A stretch of 64,000 nt of DNA from Phallus indusiatus (GCA_027605045.1 JAQFWX010000130.1:32825-96824); one strand, 5' to 3'; shown: positions 43,478 to 55,770, numbered from the stretch's first letter. The notes: generated by a model from the sequence alone, not told the origin. Translations and numbers: made by a program.

Positions 43478-46317
43478 ATGCCGTCTTCTCATTCCTATAC
43501 CGTAATGTCTTCCACAAACCCCATACAAAACGAAGACGAAGACGACATCTGTCCGGTCTGCGAGAGCGAATGCACCTGCAAAAACAACTCAACTGTCCTA
43601 TCCAACTCATCTCAACAGGCTCGAATACCGCCTGCTCCCATTCCTCCTGTTACCGCTACGCCGACTCCGACCTCCGGGCCTCTCAAAATAAAACTCCCTC
43701 CCCGCGCTATATTCCACAATCCCACAAATGCTCAAGCCTCATCCTCAACAATCAAACGTGGGCGTACAAAACTCCCAAAACAAAAACAGACGACCGGAGG
43801 CTCCGTGACCGCCGATGGAATACACACCTCGAGCCATTACGTTTTGGTACATCATCCCCAAAAACCATCGACGACGATTAAAGGTCCAGCAGGTATGGAA
43901 CCTGCTGCATCGACGTCGACATCTCACATTCTTCGAGACTCGAGCCCGCTGACTCCGGAATCCGACCTCGAGGCCCGTCCTGCTCCTCACCCAAAACAAC
44001 AAAAGGATATCAAGAAACCGAAAAAGAAATCCACTCACCCATCGTCAGCTCGTCGCCAGTCTTCTTCCGCCGCCGCCGCTGCTCCCAAAAGAAAATTAAG
44101 CTACACTCCGCGCTCGAAGAAATATAATAAAGATGCTGCTGCTTGGCTTTCTCCGACATCTCGTCGTAAAGGCAAACGACCCGTTTCTGATGATTCTGAT
44201 GATCATTATTCTGACCATGAGGTGTTTATATCTACCATGGTGATAGATTCCGATGACACGGGAAAAGTACAATTGCCAACGTTTGTCAGCGCCATATCTG
44301 GCACTTCAGATAATGATGATGAGGATGATATTACAACCAGCATTGCAGATTCTTTCGACTCAGACTCATCCATTAGACCCGAGGAAGAGGAGCTCATCAT
44401 CTCGGAAGTGGAACGAGCCAAAGTCAGATATGAGCTTTTCAAAACAGATGATTCATGGCATATGGATAAACGAAAATGGGATCACCTCAAAAATAGCAAT
44501 AACTGGGAAATTCGCCCCAGAAAAAGAAGTGTCGGTCCAGACGATTCCGGCACGGATTCTACTTCCGAAAGTGGAAGTGAAATGGATATTGATGAAGAGG
44601 AAGAAGAGGAAGGTGAAGCTGACGAGGAGGACGATCCGGACATAGAATACGGTCGAGGTCTCGTTACCGGGTGGAGAATATCCGATGATGAAGATTTCGA
44701 TGCTGAATTATTTTTTGCTACTTTAACAGACGATTCGTCTGGTTTAGGTTCTGACGCCGACATAGAAGATGAGGATTCGGGTGATGAAACGGACAACTCG
44801 GATTTAAGCTCCATTTCTATGAGAGAAGCTGTTGCGGCGGGTCTACTGTTACCTTCTTTGGATGCAGGCTGTCCACTTGTTGTAACGGAGGATTGGGATG
44901 GCCGATTAGTGTTCACAAACGGTCTTAGAGACGGCCAAGGCGTCCTCGACGTCCATTTCGAAGTCAGCGCTGCTCAAAGGCAACGCAGCATTCGTGATGC
45001 CATGGAGGTGCAAGTTGCTACAGGATCATCTCTCCCGAGCGCTGAGAACGACCAAGAGGAAGAGGAAGAAGATGAAGAGGAGGAATTAACTTCGGATGAC
45101 GGTGAGACGACAGATGACGTTCTTGATCAGGAGACGCCGCATGTTGTCGCATTACCTCTTCGGTTCCCTACTCCTCCCATCGCATCTATAGATCCACTAT
45201 CGACATTGAGTCCCATCGTGCAATCTAAACGCCCAAAATATCATGCGCCTGCTCCGATCAATTTCAATTCTCCAAAACCGGCTGATATTCTTGCTGGTAA
45301 GGTGTATTCTGAGTCGTCTTCGGTTAGGTCGCAACGGAGTCGGTCTGTCTCTGTCGATGCTCCTTCTGTTCCGGGTACGTCGGCATCGGCATCGTCACAT
45401 CAGAGTCGTCAGCCTCGTATGGGCAGTTTTGTTACTGTCTCGGGTGATCCACAACGACGGGCGATTATTGATGGAACGGTGTCTTCTCCTTTATCACCTT
45501 TTCCTCGTACCAGACGGGTTGGAAGGGGAAGAGAGAGGAAAAGAATCATGGTTGGTGTAAGTCCATGTAATACTTTTTTCCTTTCAATATGATCGAACTG
45601 TTTTCATAGAATGACATTCCACACCCATTGAAACGTACACGTCAAGCTTCTCTCCCAAGCGACTCTCGAACGTCGACGGCTGCAGAAACAGACGATCCGG
45701 TCGTACAGTCTTCACCAGAACTCCCATTACCTACGTCAATTGGGTTGGACGATGTTCTGGACGCCTCATTCCTTGACTCTGACGATTCGGCTTTCACCAC
45801 GGTTACAACTCTCGATACTCACCTTCGCAGTTTGACAAGATGGGACCGCGTACCCGTCAGCACATTCCGTCGAAGTCGTACCACGGACCTCGGAATGTTA
45901 ACCATCGTCGCACCACCAAGCGATGGAGTGTCGTATGGTTCAACGGGAGGACACGTCTACAGGAGAAGTCCCGGGAGTGTACCTCTCTGGCTTCGTGATA
46001 AACCTCCTGAAACGCAGACTCCGGGAAGTGTCGCTGTTTCTCCGGTTATATTCCCTGTTCGTGCTGGCGAAAAGTTGGCTAGTTCTATGGAGGAGTTTTT
46101 CCAAGATGCTACGTCTGAGAATCATACTGGCGGTAGTAATAATGGAGTTAGTGGTGGTGGTGCAAAGTCTCATAAACAAAAACGGAAAGAGAAGAAAAAG
46201 CGGATTCAAATGGCTAAAGCGAGAGCTCAGGCTGAGGCGGCTGCTACGTCTACTGCTTCTGCGGCATTTTCTGCGTTTTCTTCGTTACCCGCGGTCGTGC
46301 CGCCCTTGAATTTATAA
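43478..46317 (+). CDS. large acidic, Ser-rich nuclear-type protein of unknown function
   Basis: Two coding exons (43478-45556 and about 45611-46317) joined at MVG-NDIPHPLKRTRQAS. The N-terminus holds a short Cys cluster, CPVCESECTC, which could bind a metal ion. Next come a Pro/Thr-rich stretch, basic nuclear-localisation-like runs (KKPKKKS, SRRKGKRP), and several long Asp/Glu/Ser tracts (DEEEEEEGEADEEDD; EEEEEDEEEE). A conserved-looking C-terminal part contains LRSLTRWDRVPVSTFRRSR, then a very basic KQKRKEKKKRIQMAKARAQA helix and an Ala-rich end. WDRVPVxTFRRxR is a motif I believe recurs in fungal chromatin or transcription proteins, but I cannot name the family. The ATG at 43478 is chosen because the frame has no earlier ATG. 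Confidence 0.75.
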
Positions 46318-46902
46318 ACAAAAATCACTGCACCGTGCTTCTTGTCTCGACAACATCTCTCCTCCTCTTGAAAAAAAAACCAGATCCTCCTCTTGCATTG
46401 CTATTTATGTTTCAGCCCTCGAACTCATAACCGGCCGACCGTGACTCAACTTGTATATGTATGTGACGACATCAGCTTTTCTTTTGTGTAATGTGCATCT
46501 CTCGTATCTTGTTTCTTGGACGATTTTCTATCTCCTGTTACCTGCTCTATTTTCTCCGAATTCCGAGACACTCGAGATGCTCCCGACCCTTCCCTCTGTA
46601 CGCTCATGATCTGGTCTCAAAATATTTCCTCTCCCATCCGAATGCTTCATATCTTACTGTACTAGTATCACAATTATATCCTATCACCGGCATTCTCTTT
46701 CTCTATCTCTTCCTTTATCCAGTCGTCTTACCTTTTCTTCTTGTGTCTCGATTTCAAAATCTATCATGCTATAAGATATACTCTCCTCGTTTACTCTCTT
46801 TTTCGTATCTAGCTTATCGACCCTTTCCATTCGTCTATTTCTCTTTCTTTTCTGGCTAAATTATCTCAAACTACCTTGTCCTATCGCATGACGCCATGTG
46901 CT
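46318..46902. other. pyrimidine-rich 3' flank
   Basis: About 585 bp. A plus-strand 122-codon frame (46491-46859) is dominated by Phe, Leu, Ser and Tyr because the DNA is C/T-rich. I treat it as 3' UTR or spacer rather than a gene. Confidence 0.45.
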
Positions 46903-48710
46903 AATAGCGGAAACGTTATATTTGGGAGAAACGGGCCTCATCTTGACTACTAGTCGTTGCTAACTACGTTGTCTTGGTATCATGTATGCTGATTTTTTTT
47001 TACAAATACATGTCAATTTCTCTTGTAATGTGTGAATAAGAATGTTTAGAGTTATGTGGAATGAATACTGATAATAAAATCACAATCCAAACTTTTAGCA
47101 GATCCGACGTACTAGAGTCTGTCACTGCACTTGGCAGATAAACATGAATTGAGGGCGCTACCGAAACCTGTTACAAAATTACCCTGACAATTTTTCTTGC
47201 GTTCTACCTCCTCCGTAACACCAACGGTTGGCACTTATAAAAATTGAACGATATTGTGACGGATTTCAATCAGTGTCTTGCAACTCTGTACCAGACCGCC
47301 ACCATGTCCCCTCCCTCCTAGTAGATGGCCTATTTAGCCCGCTGTGTACAATTGGGAAGAACGGGATACATCACTTTACATCGGTAACCTTGCTTGAAAG
47401 AACGAATTAACTGGATTACCTCAATGCATCATACATATGTGGAGATTCAATTTCCTCTCGGTCTAGAACACCGTCATACGGTTAGAGTGCTAGATTTTCA
47501 GAGTTACTCCAGGTTGTAAGTTGTTAAAACAAAATTATGACCTTCTTCTCAAATTTTACCCTCTCTTCAAGCTGACCCTTTTCCTCACCCGACCTTCATA
47601 CAAAGTGGACAAATGCTCAAGGCAACGAAACTGAATTCCACAACAAGAACGTTAACGGAAGTTTTATCCTCATTATAAACCGCGAAATCCGGGTCTCGTC
47701 AAGCTTATGTGTCGAACGCACCATCTCAATCTCAACACGTATGACTTTTTCAAACGTTTCTTAAAACTTTCAACTGTGAGTCTTATTATTATCAGTAACC
47801 GCTACTTTTAAAAACAGTCTAGGAATCATGTGTGGATTGAACCCATCACCTCAGCTTTGATACAAATGACTCGGACTTTTTCATTCGTTTCTCTCCAACT
47901 TGTGAGTCTTAAGAGCATTGCCTACACCGCTTAAGGTATTTCTAACACTGATCAGGCTCAACGTTACCCCGTTCCCCCTCCTCTTCATCATACACGAAAT
48001 GCGTGTTCATGGATACCACCCATTTTGACCTATTGCGCATTTGACACCCCACCCTGGCAAGCCTGAATCTCATCAGACGGCGTATTCAGCAACTCTTTTA
48101 TTCAATGACATCCCATTTCTCACAACGGGGGGCGACTCCAATGAACTGAGCCGCGTCAGCTGACGTCGCAACAAAAAACCTTACAAGGCCGAATTAGATT
48201 GTTATCAAAGGGTTTATAGCCGGGTTTACTACTTTCTCCCGTACGTCACGGCCTTCCCTGACTGAGGGGACTAAATTTTTGTATACTTGTTCCCTCAAAC
48301 GACGAGGAAAATTGTTTGGGGGATCACGAGCGCGCAGAATGGCGGCGAATCATTTTCTGGTCACAGCCGTATTGAACAAGATTGTTAAGAGTTTGATTCA
48401 CATTGACCCACAAGCATTCGCTAAAGGCAATGCGATTCTTTTCTTCTAAGCCTTTAGTATCGATTCTTGAGTTCTCCTCAGTTGTTTCTATACGCTGAGG
48501 AGTAAGTCCTATTAATTAAATGTTCTATTACTTTACTCATTTATTGTAGATATTCTTTTGCTAGGTTTGCTATTAATACATAAATTGTTTCTATACGCTG
48601 AGGAAGATTCTTTTGCTAGTCTCAAATGTCCGCCGTTTCTCCACAAAAATTGTCGCTGCTAGAATGTCTTGCTGCACCGCGTGCCATGCCGTCGTGAAGT
48701 GTGAGAGAAA
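46903..48710 (+). pseudogene. decayed duplicate of the adjacent HNH gene, with its promoter
   Basis: Shares stretch after stretch with 48715-50100. The upstream block ACGTTATATTTG(A/G)G at 46909 matches 48724. The start region at 47304 is ATG TCC CCT CCC TCC TAG, which is dead at codon six, against ATG CCC CCT CTT CCC at 49117. GGGAAGAACG(G/C)GATACATCACT occurs in both. The exon-2 block TGGACAA(A)TGCTCAAG(G)CA is at about 47607. The exon-3 CACGAAATGCGTGTTC is at about 47995, and CGC(A/G)CAGAATGGCG is at about 48333. Exon 2's end (TTTTTCATTCGTTTCTCTCC-type sequence) appears twice, near 47740 and 47880. The pieces are in the same order and strand, so it is a tandem segmental duplicate that has lost coding capacity. 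Confidence 0.8.
48483..48618. repeat. pair of short direct repeats inside the pseudogene
   Basis: TGTTTCTATACGCTGAGGA occurs at about 48484 and again at about 48586. ATTCTTTTGCTAG follows each copy, at 48552 and 48606. The first copy carries about 50 extra bases between the two elements. The intact HNH copy has no counterpart that I can see. Confidence 0.6.
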
Positions 48711-49116
48711 GGGCGCCGGCCGACGTTATATTTGAGGGAAACGGGTATGCTGATTTACTAACAAATACATGTTAATCTCTATTGCAAAATTTGGGATAAG
48801 AATGCTTGTTTTTTAACATGCATCGGAGTGATTTAAGTCCATGTTGAAAATAAAATTACAGCCCAATTTTTTGGTAGTAGATAAGTACTATGCCCGTTTG
48901 TAACAGTCAAACCGTCTTAACTCCGCACATGAATGAAAGTCGACATGAATTTTGGCGCTCGCAACTTGTCTTTTACATGTTTTAAGTATCCTGGCACTTT
49001 TCTTTCAGTCTACTTCTCCTAACCGTAACACAGCTGGTAGATGATTGCAGCGCAAATTAATAGCATTGAACGATATTGTGACTGATTTCGGTCTGCGATA
49101 ACTTGAAACCGCTACC

Positions 49117-50102
49117 ATGCCCCCTCTTCCCCCCTTCCCGCTTCCCCTTCCAATAGATGGCCCACCCGCTGGATACAGTCGGGAAGAACGCGATACATCA
49201 CTCTCGTCAGTAACCGCCGCTTTTGAAGCCGGAATTAATCAACGGGACGTGTTTTCTGGATTACCTCGATGTATCATTTGTGGAAATTCAACTCCCTCTT
49301 CCCTTAAACACTGTCATATCATTAAAGTATCGGAGCCACATATTGTAAGCTAATGAGGATAACTCTGACCTTAAGCTGACACTAGAATAAAGTGGACAAT
49401 GCTCAAGCAGCGAAATTGGATTCCACAACAAGCAAAAGACCACCCCCAACACGAACCGCGTGACGGTCTCCTTTTGTGTGCAACTCATCGTCTCAATTTC
49501 GACGCCTACGATTTTTTCATTCGTTTCTCTCCAACTGTGAGTTCTGGGAGCCTTGCTTATACCCTGCTTAAAGTATTTCTAACACTGGGCAGATTCGCAA
49601 ATTTATATTTGTTAACTATTCAGGAAGCCCGTCACTGCAGAAGTACCATAATAAAGCTATCGCTCTCGACGTTAGCGATCGCTATGCGTCATTCCCATCC
49701 CTTTTTATTATCCACGAAATGCGTGTTCGCGGATATCACCCATTTCAACCTATTGCTCCGGACGTGTCTGATAATCCCCTTTGGCAAGATTGGATACTAT
49801 CAGACGGTATATTTGATAACACCTCCAGTTCTTTTATTCGCGAGAGTCCCCCTGGAGACAACAAGGGCGATTCCGGTGAAGGGCTGCCTCAGCCTCTAAC
49901 GAACGCACAGAATGGCGACGAAATACTTTCTGGTCACACAGCCGGGCTGAATGACGACGTCATTGCTGATATTCTTACTGCAACGCGTGCCATGCCGTCT
50001 TGGAGGGCTTGCGAGATAGAGGGTACCAGCTGGGCCGGCACAGCAGAAGAGAACATTCAGAAATATGCTGCTTTAGTCAGATCTCAACAAATCACGTCTT
50101 GA
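49117..50102 (+). CDS. HNH-nuclease-domain protein (Agaricomycete type)
   Basis: Three in-phase exons, 49117-49344, 49393-49536 and 49593-50102, encode 293 residues. The HNH core is CIICGNSTPSSLKHCHIIKV (CxxC plus the HxH-type catalytic strand). After the intron come WTMLKQRNWIPQQAKDHPQH and EPRDGLLLCATHRLNFDAYD-FFIRFSP, containing the Asn/His helix and a second Cys/His pair that should close the zinc site. Exon 3 reads IRKFIFVNYSGSPSLQKYHN and FIIHEMRVRGYHPFQPIAPD, then a variable tail. Proteins of this type are multi-copy in mushroom genomes and usually annotated only as HNH nuclease domain proteins; target and role are unknown. A dead tandem copy lies directly upstream. Confidence 0.88.
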
Positions 50103-50979
50103 GTTCAGCGTTTTTGTTTGGTGACATCGATATCCTCAACTAATAAAGGAAAGTCCTAAGCTCAGGCTGAAAATTGTGAAAGCTAAGATAAATTCAATAA
50201 TAATAATCATGATGTATTCGTAGTTTACAATTAAATTAATAGCCATCATAATTTCACTGTAAGCTCACGCATGTTCATTAGCTCTAGTTTGAGCCCGTTT
50301 TTCTAACACACTTTCTCCTCTTTTTCTTACATTCATGTTTCTTTATGAACAAGGGCTGGTTCCGAGGCTGGTCGTCTAGCTATCGTAGAGCGGACCTACG
50401 CACATCACCTGATCTGATTAAAGCTAGCCGGAACCCTCACGCGGACATTATTCAAAACCGTGCATGGGATACAGATGGTCGAGGGTCCCGCGGTGGAGGC
50501 CCTGTAGTCTATGATCCCGTTCAGCTTTCAACAGATTTGAGGCAGGAGGACCCACCTTTTTGAGACGCTTTGAAAAAAATCCTTTGTAAGAGTTCTCAAG
50601 AGTCGTCCATCTTGGACGTTGCCGCGTCAAGTCCAAGGAAATGACCGCAGCACCGAACCTTACGCGCAGCCACTAGTGAGAAAGGATGCGCCGTCTTTTT
50701 CAACAAATGACTCAGATACTCTTCATTTAGTTTTTAAACCTTGGATACTCATCAAGAATGAATGGGAAACATTTCGTGTATGCGTAGGTCATAAACAAAC
50801 CTAACGAGTCTCGCCGCAATTCCATGGTTCAAATCCATAATTTTGTCGTTCCAAAAAATTGAGACATTTCATTTCAGAAATCGGATGTCAATAATCTTGA
50901 AAAGGTTTGACGACATAAGCACGCATTATGTGCACGATTTCCTCCTTTTTTTCAAATACTCGTCATGATATTGGCAACT
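50103..50979. other. 877-bp intergenic region, nothing firm
   Basis: Between the convergent ends of the HNH and P-loop kinase genes. A 72-codon plus-strand frame (50345-50563) is Arg/Asp-rich without homology that I recognise. A B-box-like GGTTCAAATCC at about 50826 was examined and rejected as a tRNA. Confidence 0.4.
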
Positions 50980-51940
50980 TTACTGAAATTCATTTATTGG
51001 GACACGCGACGACGTAGGAACCGTATTGCAAATACTCCACCCAGAAGGAGCGTCAGGGCGAGTGTCATTCGTCCGAAAAAACCGCTGCGCTCGTCGATTA
51101 TTAGAGTTTTCTTCTGATATAGAGATTTTATGCAGAATGGCGGCGATGTCTTCTTTGCTGTATTCACCGGTTGGATGATGAGGAGTCATATAGTATAACC
51201 GATGGAAGCCTTCTTCAAGAATAGGAGGTCGGTAGTCCTTTGCGAAGCGTTGGAGAATTTGAAGACCTTGCTGTGGAGAGGTGATGGTCGGGTGCCCGGT
51301 TCCTACCAGGCTAGAAGCTCAAAAGAGTATTTTTATTTTAGATCGCCGTTACTTACGTGTTCGCAAGCGATCTACGCATGCCTTGGGTAGTAGTCAAAAT
51401 CAAAATCTGTGGCTGTGAAATTAATTCTTAATATGCATACACACACCTGGTATGGTGTATCAACTGTCAATAATTAGCTCAACTACAATAATACACCGGG
51501 GGCGTACTTACAAACGAGTCCCCATATCTGGGTATCGGGAAACGATTGAGCGATATTTATGAAATGTTCGCGTTGACTGTTGAGATTGAGCCGCAAATTA
51601 ATCGCGCACTGACAACTGTCAGACCGGTACTTGCCTTTGATCAAAGTTGGTGCGATCAACGCAAACTGAATAACCTTGATCTAAAGCGGTCACTACGGCG
51701 GCCTCGACATTTTTCCTCGAGCCCAAATCGTCTTGATTGCATCGACGAAATATTGGAAAATGAGTTTCCAAAGCTTCCGCAAATGTTGACTATGATTACG
51801 AATTGAAGATCATAGATTCAAAAAAAGAAAGAGCCTTATTAAGAAAATGGAAGAACCTTGCCTGATCCAACTAGACCGACGAGGATGAGCACGACCTGGC
51901 CAGTTCTTTGAGGCGGCGTTGCCGTCGTTGTTGCCATCAT
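50980..51940 (-). CDS. P-loop kinase, polynucleotide-kinase-like (AAA_33 type)
   Basis: Predicted nucleic-acid or small-molecule 5'-kinase. Exons from 51940 read MMATTTATPPQRTGQVVLIL, VGLVGSGK, then STFAEALETHFPIFRRCNQD-DLGSRK, VEAAVVTALDQGYSVCVDRT-NFDQR, QREHFINIAQSFPDTQIWGL, VFDTPYQ, ACVDRLRTRTGHPTITSPQQ and FHRLYYMTPHHPTGEYSKED. GLVGSGKS is a Walker A. The DRTNFD...R segment is the second conserved box of PNKP/T4-Pnk-type kinases, and R-L-R-T-R-T-G-H-P-T is the lid. No phosphatase domain is attached, unlike PNKP. The protein of roughly 240 residues ends at 50980-50982. It is divergent from the Zn2Cys6 gene over 240 bp. The C-terminal 45 residues are variable. Confidence 0.82.
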
Positions 51941-52180
51941 TCTTATACTAGTAAACTCCCGTGACACCCTTTAGGAAAGGAATCGAATTTGACGATGTGA
52001 CTCAACTGTACCGGCAAAGTCCGGGAACCGTTCGCGGTGCAGCTGCCGTGCGCTTGCGACATCGTGTCTCGCCGGTATATATTAGTCACGCACGCGCGTC
52101 ACTACTGGCACATAGATGCCTTTCACCCGCCGAGGTTCAGCGGAAATCTTAAACTTTTGACTCTCTCTGAAAGATCCTTC

Positions 52181-55100
52181 ATGGCACCAACGTATACAGA
52201 GCAGTCGCTGCGTCTGTCTCAGGCTTGTGCCGAGTGCAAACGATTGAAAGTGAGTGCTCCTGGTCGTTTGCTTCCGGGAAAACAATTAATTTACGGGCTT
52301 CATTCGTAGCTGAAATGCGATAAGAAGAAACCGTGCTCCAGTTGTGTCAGAAGAGGGTTTGTGGCTCATTCAGCCGTGCCAGTTTCTCTCAATTCATTCG
52401 CATTACGATACTTTAGATGTCCCTCGATATGCCCCGATGGGCGTCTTACTCCAAAAGGCACCCGGTTAGCCCGCAGTTTTATTCATTCTCGAACATGGTT
52501 GCTGACATACCGAATTAACCTCAGCTATGTTCTAGCCAATACCGAACAGCTGGTAATATATGCATTTTGGAAATTTTGGAAAGGAACTCATTAAAAAAAC
52601 CTCCCATAGCATTCCAGAGTCGACTCTCTCGTTCAGCGCGTCCGCCAATTGGAGAATGCGCTTGAAGTTATACAGACGCTCCATTACTCTGACTCACATC
52701 CTCTTCTCACCGACGACCTCAGGAGCATTGCAACCCCCCTTGAAGACAATGAATCCTCGGTGAACGTCGAAGAATTGCCTACTACAATTCTGAAAGAAGA
52801 AGGATTGTCAGAATCGATGGGTACTCTGGCCCTGAGCACAAGGGGCAGTCGTTATTTCGGTCCCACAGCCACATTTGCCGCGGTACGATCAATTTTTTTG
52901 TCAAAATTACTTCTCATTTAATCACTGTTTTTAAAGTTTCTTTGGAAGGTATTCAAATATTTCCTGATGACATTTGTCACCCAAGTCCATTAATCTCATA
53001 TCCCTCAGGAAGACCAGGATCACGAGACAGAGCTTCTTGCCGAAAGAGATGCTAAAGATGTGCTCGCTGAACTCACAAAGTTACCAACCGAAGTCTCTCA
53101 ATTAGCATACATGTTCCCCTTCGTCAAAGTAATCCTTCTTTAATTACCGGCATGGATACTTCCCAATTAGGTCTCTGGATTCGTGATAATTGTTTGCCTA
53201 CATATCCCGAAGCCTGGACTTATTTTGAAACTTATTGGGAGCATTACGCATGGCAGTACGTTTTAAAGCCAGTTATAGCATGACAGAGCGTTCATGTCTC
53301 TCCTTTTAGTTTCACCCCTTTTACCCGCACAGAGTTTATTCAAAATATTTTTTCTCCTCTGTATCGTCGTACAGAATTAGTTAATAGACCTCTCGGTCAT
53401 GCGCTAGGACTGTTATTTATGGTAAGTTTGTATATATAATCCCTTTTGAGGTATTAATTCGTCACAGGTATTTGCCATCGCAGAGCTGGTGGACTTTACA
53501 AAACCTCTCAAACCTAACACTGGGGTGCGCTTTTATCTACTGGCAAGAGCCTCTCTTTGCCTGGACGCCGTGATAGAATCACCTACCCTGACTGCTCTGC
53601 AAGCGATGGTACGTATCAAACTCATTACATTTCATCTTTTACTAATTATTATTTGCAAGCATCTTATGTTGGTTTTTGGAGCTATGGCTCGTGGAACTGT
53701 TGAAATAGAGCAATTGTGGATTTTATCGGGTGTGAACGTAAAGTTGGCTCTGACAGTATGTTCATTTCATATCTAATTTGTGTGAGAGACTCAAATTTTA
53801 TTTAGCTAGGCCTTCGTACGTCTGATTTTGATGAAATCCGTTGATTAATGCCTAATATATGCGTATTCAGAGCATAATCCTGCTAAATTTAAATTCCGTG
53901 AGTTATCCTTCAACGAGTACTATATTTACTATTATTCTCACAATTCAAACGCAGCCCAAGAAGACATTAGAAATAGACAACATACTTTAATCGCTGTCCT
54001 ATCCGCCGAAATGTGGCAAGTACGTGACTCACCTTTTCGTTTTGGCGCATTTTACTTATCTGTACTCAATTTTAGGGCTTAATGTTGGGTAATATATTTT
54101 CCGTGTACTACGAAACGTATTTTACGGCTGAACTTGATTTATCAGGACGGCCTCCTACACAGACTTTTGCAAACTTCCAATGGTTATTCCCGAGTTTGGA
54201 AAAACCTACGGATACACGAGAAGCGAGTATGTCGATTTTTAATTAACTCATGCATATTTAATTCTAAAAAAATTATCAGGGAGGCATTGGGCAGCAAAGT
54301 TCATGCGTGACTGTAGTTCTGAAGTTCTCCAGACAGTCTTGGGTATAAAACCAGTCACATATGCCAGTATCTTACGTCTCGACAAAAAAATCCGTGATTA
54401 TCCCGAGATGGAGCTTCCTGACTCTATTGCCGACGAACAAAGTGAAGACATTGGTTTCGGGCGGAAAATTCAGCGTTCGTTCATGGGAATCGTCAGGGAA
54501 GTTAGTAAGTGGAGCCAGTCTCACCGCTCTCAGACACACTGTTTTACGTTTTATCATATTAATAGCCTCACTTTTCTTGCACCGTCGATGTTTCGCATTG
54601 GCTTTACGCGATCATCCGGAAGATCCGCTTAGAAGCCCGTTTGGTCCTTCCGTATTAGCTTGCTATCGCAGTGCGATGAAGTTCATTGACAAATTGAGTT
54701 CCCTGAAACAATTAGATTTGTCGTATAGAGTTTGGTTCCTATGGTAAGCATCAAAGAGTAATCCGGAAAATTTTTTGTATGCTTATTTACCCGCAGGCCA
54801 AATGCCTTTATTGCAACTGTGGTATGTCCAATATAATCTTTTAGTGTTCACTCGTCTTATCCTATTTACTAAAGATTCTGGGGTCTATTGTTGCGCGTAG
54901 CCCCGGTTGTTCGTTGGCCGCATCTGCCTTCCTTGAATTAGAGAAGGCTGCGATGTTATGGGAAAAGGCACCCGATTATGTTTGTCGTCGAAGGATAAAG
55001 GTATAAATCTCGTCGATTTCCTTCTGAATGTTTGTAATTGATTATTTTTCTAGGCGAAATTGGAGAGCCTGAAACAGAAAGCTTATGTGGCTTTTGCTCA

Positions 55101-55770
55101 ACACCATGCTCGGAGAGACACTATCAACCCAGCTCCGAGTGGCGTTGAGGTTCAGGATGAGATTAATGTATTAGGAGGCGGTGTGAGCCGTGTTATATCT
55201 CCTAAAGGGCACAAGAGCGGGCTCAATGATAACAATACTGGTACGGTACAACCCTGTTCCATGCCTAGTGAACGTTCTCAGTCTCAGAATGCTCCGATTC
55301 CCATCTCCGTTACCGCGCCTGTCAATCCCCCCGTTGCACCCAATCCAGCGACGATACCCTCCGCTATGGACAACCAATTCATTTCTCAACTCCCACATAA
55401 TCTACTCGACTGCATGTCCCAAACTTGTTCTCCAACAGTAATTAACGATTACCCGATGTCACCACCTTACCCACCACCGTCCTCGGACACACAAGAAACG
55501 GGGATGATGAGTCCATTCGACGCGAGCGGCACGCCTCCCTTGCCGGGGTATATCAACGCGTCCGGAGAATTGTCCGGCTATCAATCGCCTTTGGAGTTCC
55601 CGTCGCCATCTCAATTACCTCAATACTTCAACGATGTATTCGGAGCGCAGTATTCGCCTATGAACGGCGATAATGTTCCTATGTCATCCGAGGAAGAACA
55701 GGATATTTTGAAAAGGCTGTGTTTGGTTTCGGAGACGTGGCAAACGACTATGGATACGGTATCATTTTGA
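52181..55770 (+). CDS. Zn2Cys6 fungal-specific transcription factor
   Basis: Translation from 52181 gives MAPTYTEQSLRLSQACAECK, RLKLKCDKKKPCSSCVRRGC and PSICPDGRLTPKGTR. The first intron falls inside the finger, and all six cysteines (C-x2-C-x6-C-x5-C-x2-C-x4-C) are present. A coiled-coil dimerisation segment follows (HSRVDSLVQRVRQLENALEV). The middle homology region runs through many small exons, with PTEVSQLAYMFPF, PSLITGMDTSQLGLWIRDNC-type sequence, EAWTYFETYWEHYAWQ, FTPFTRTEFIQNIFSPLYRR and MWQGLMLGNIFSVYYETYFT. The last exon (55055-55770) is Ser/Pro-rich and likely an activation domain (PMSPPYPPPSSDTQETGMMS), ending in VSETWQTTMDTVSF. The target genes are unknown. About 14 introns are present, and internal joins were not all fixed. 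Confidence 0.88.

Noticed and set aside
46491..46859. 122-codon plus-strand frame rich in Phe, Leu, Ser and Tyr
   Set aside because: The DNA is pyrimidine-rich throughout, giving membrane-like codons by composition. No start context, splice partners or family motif were seen.
50770..50850. Possible tRNA: GGTTCAAATCC resembles a perfect B box
   Set aside because: The T-arm pairs at only four of five positions. No A box or complementary acceptor stem is found about 50 nt upstream.
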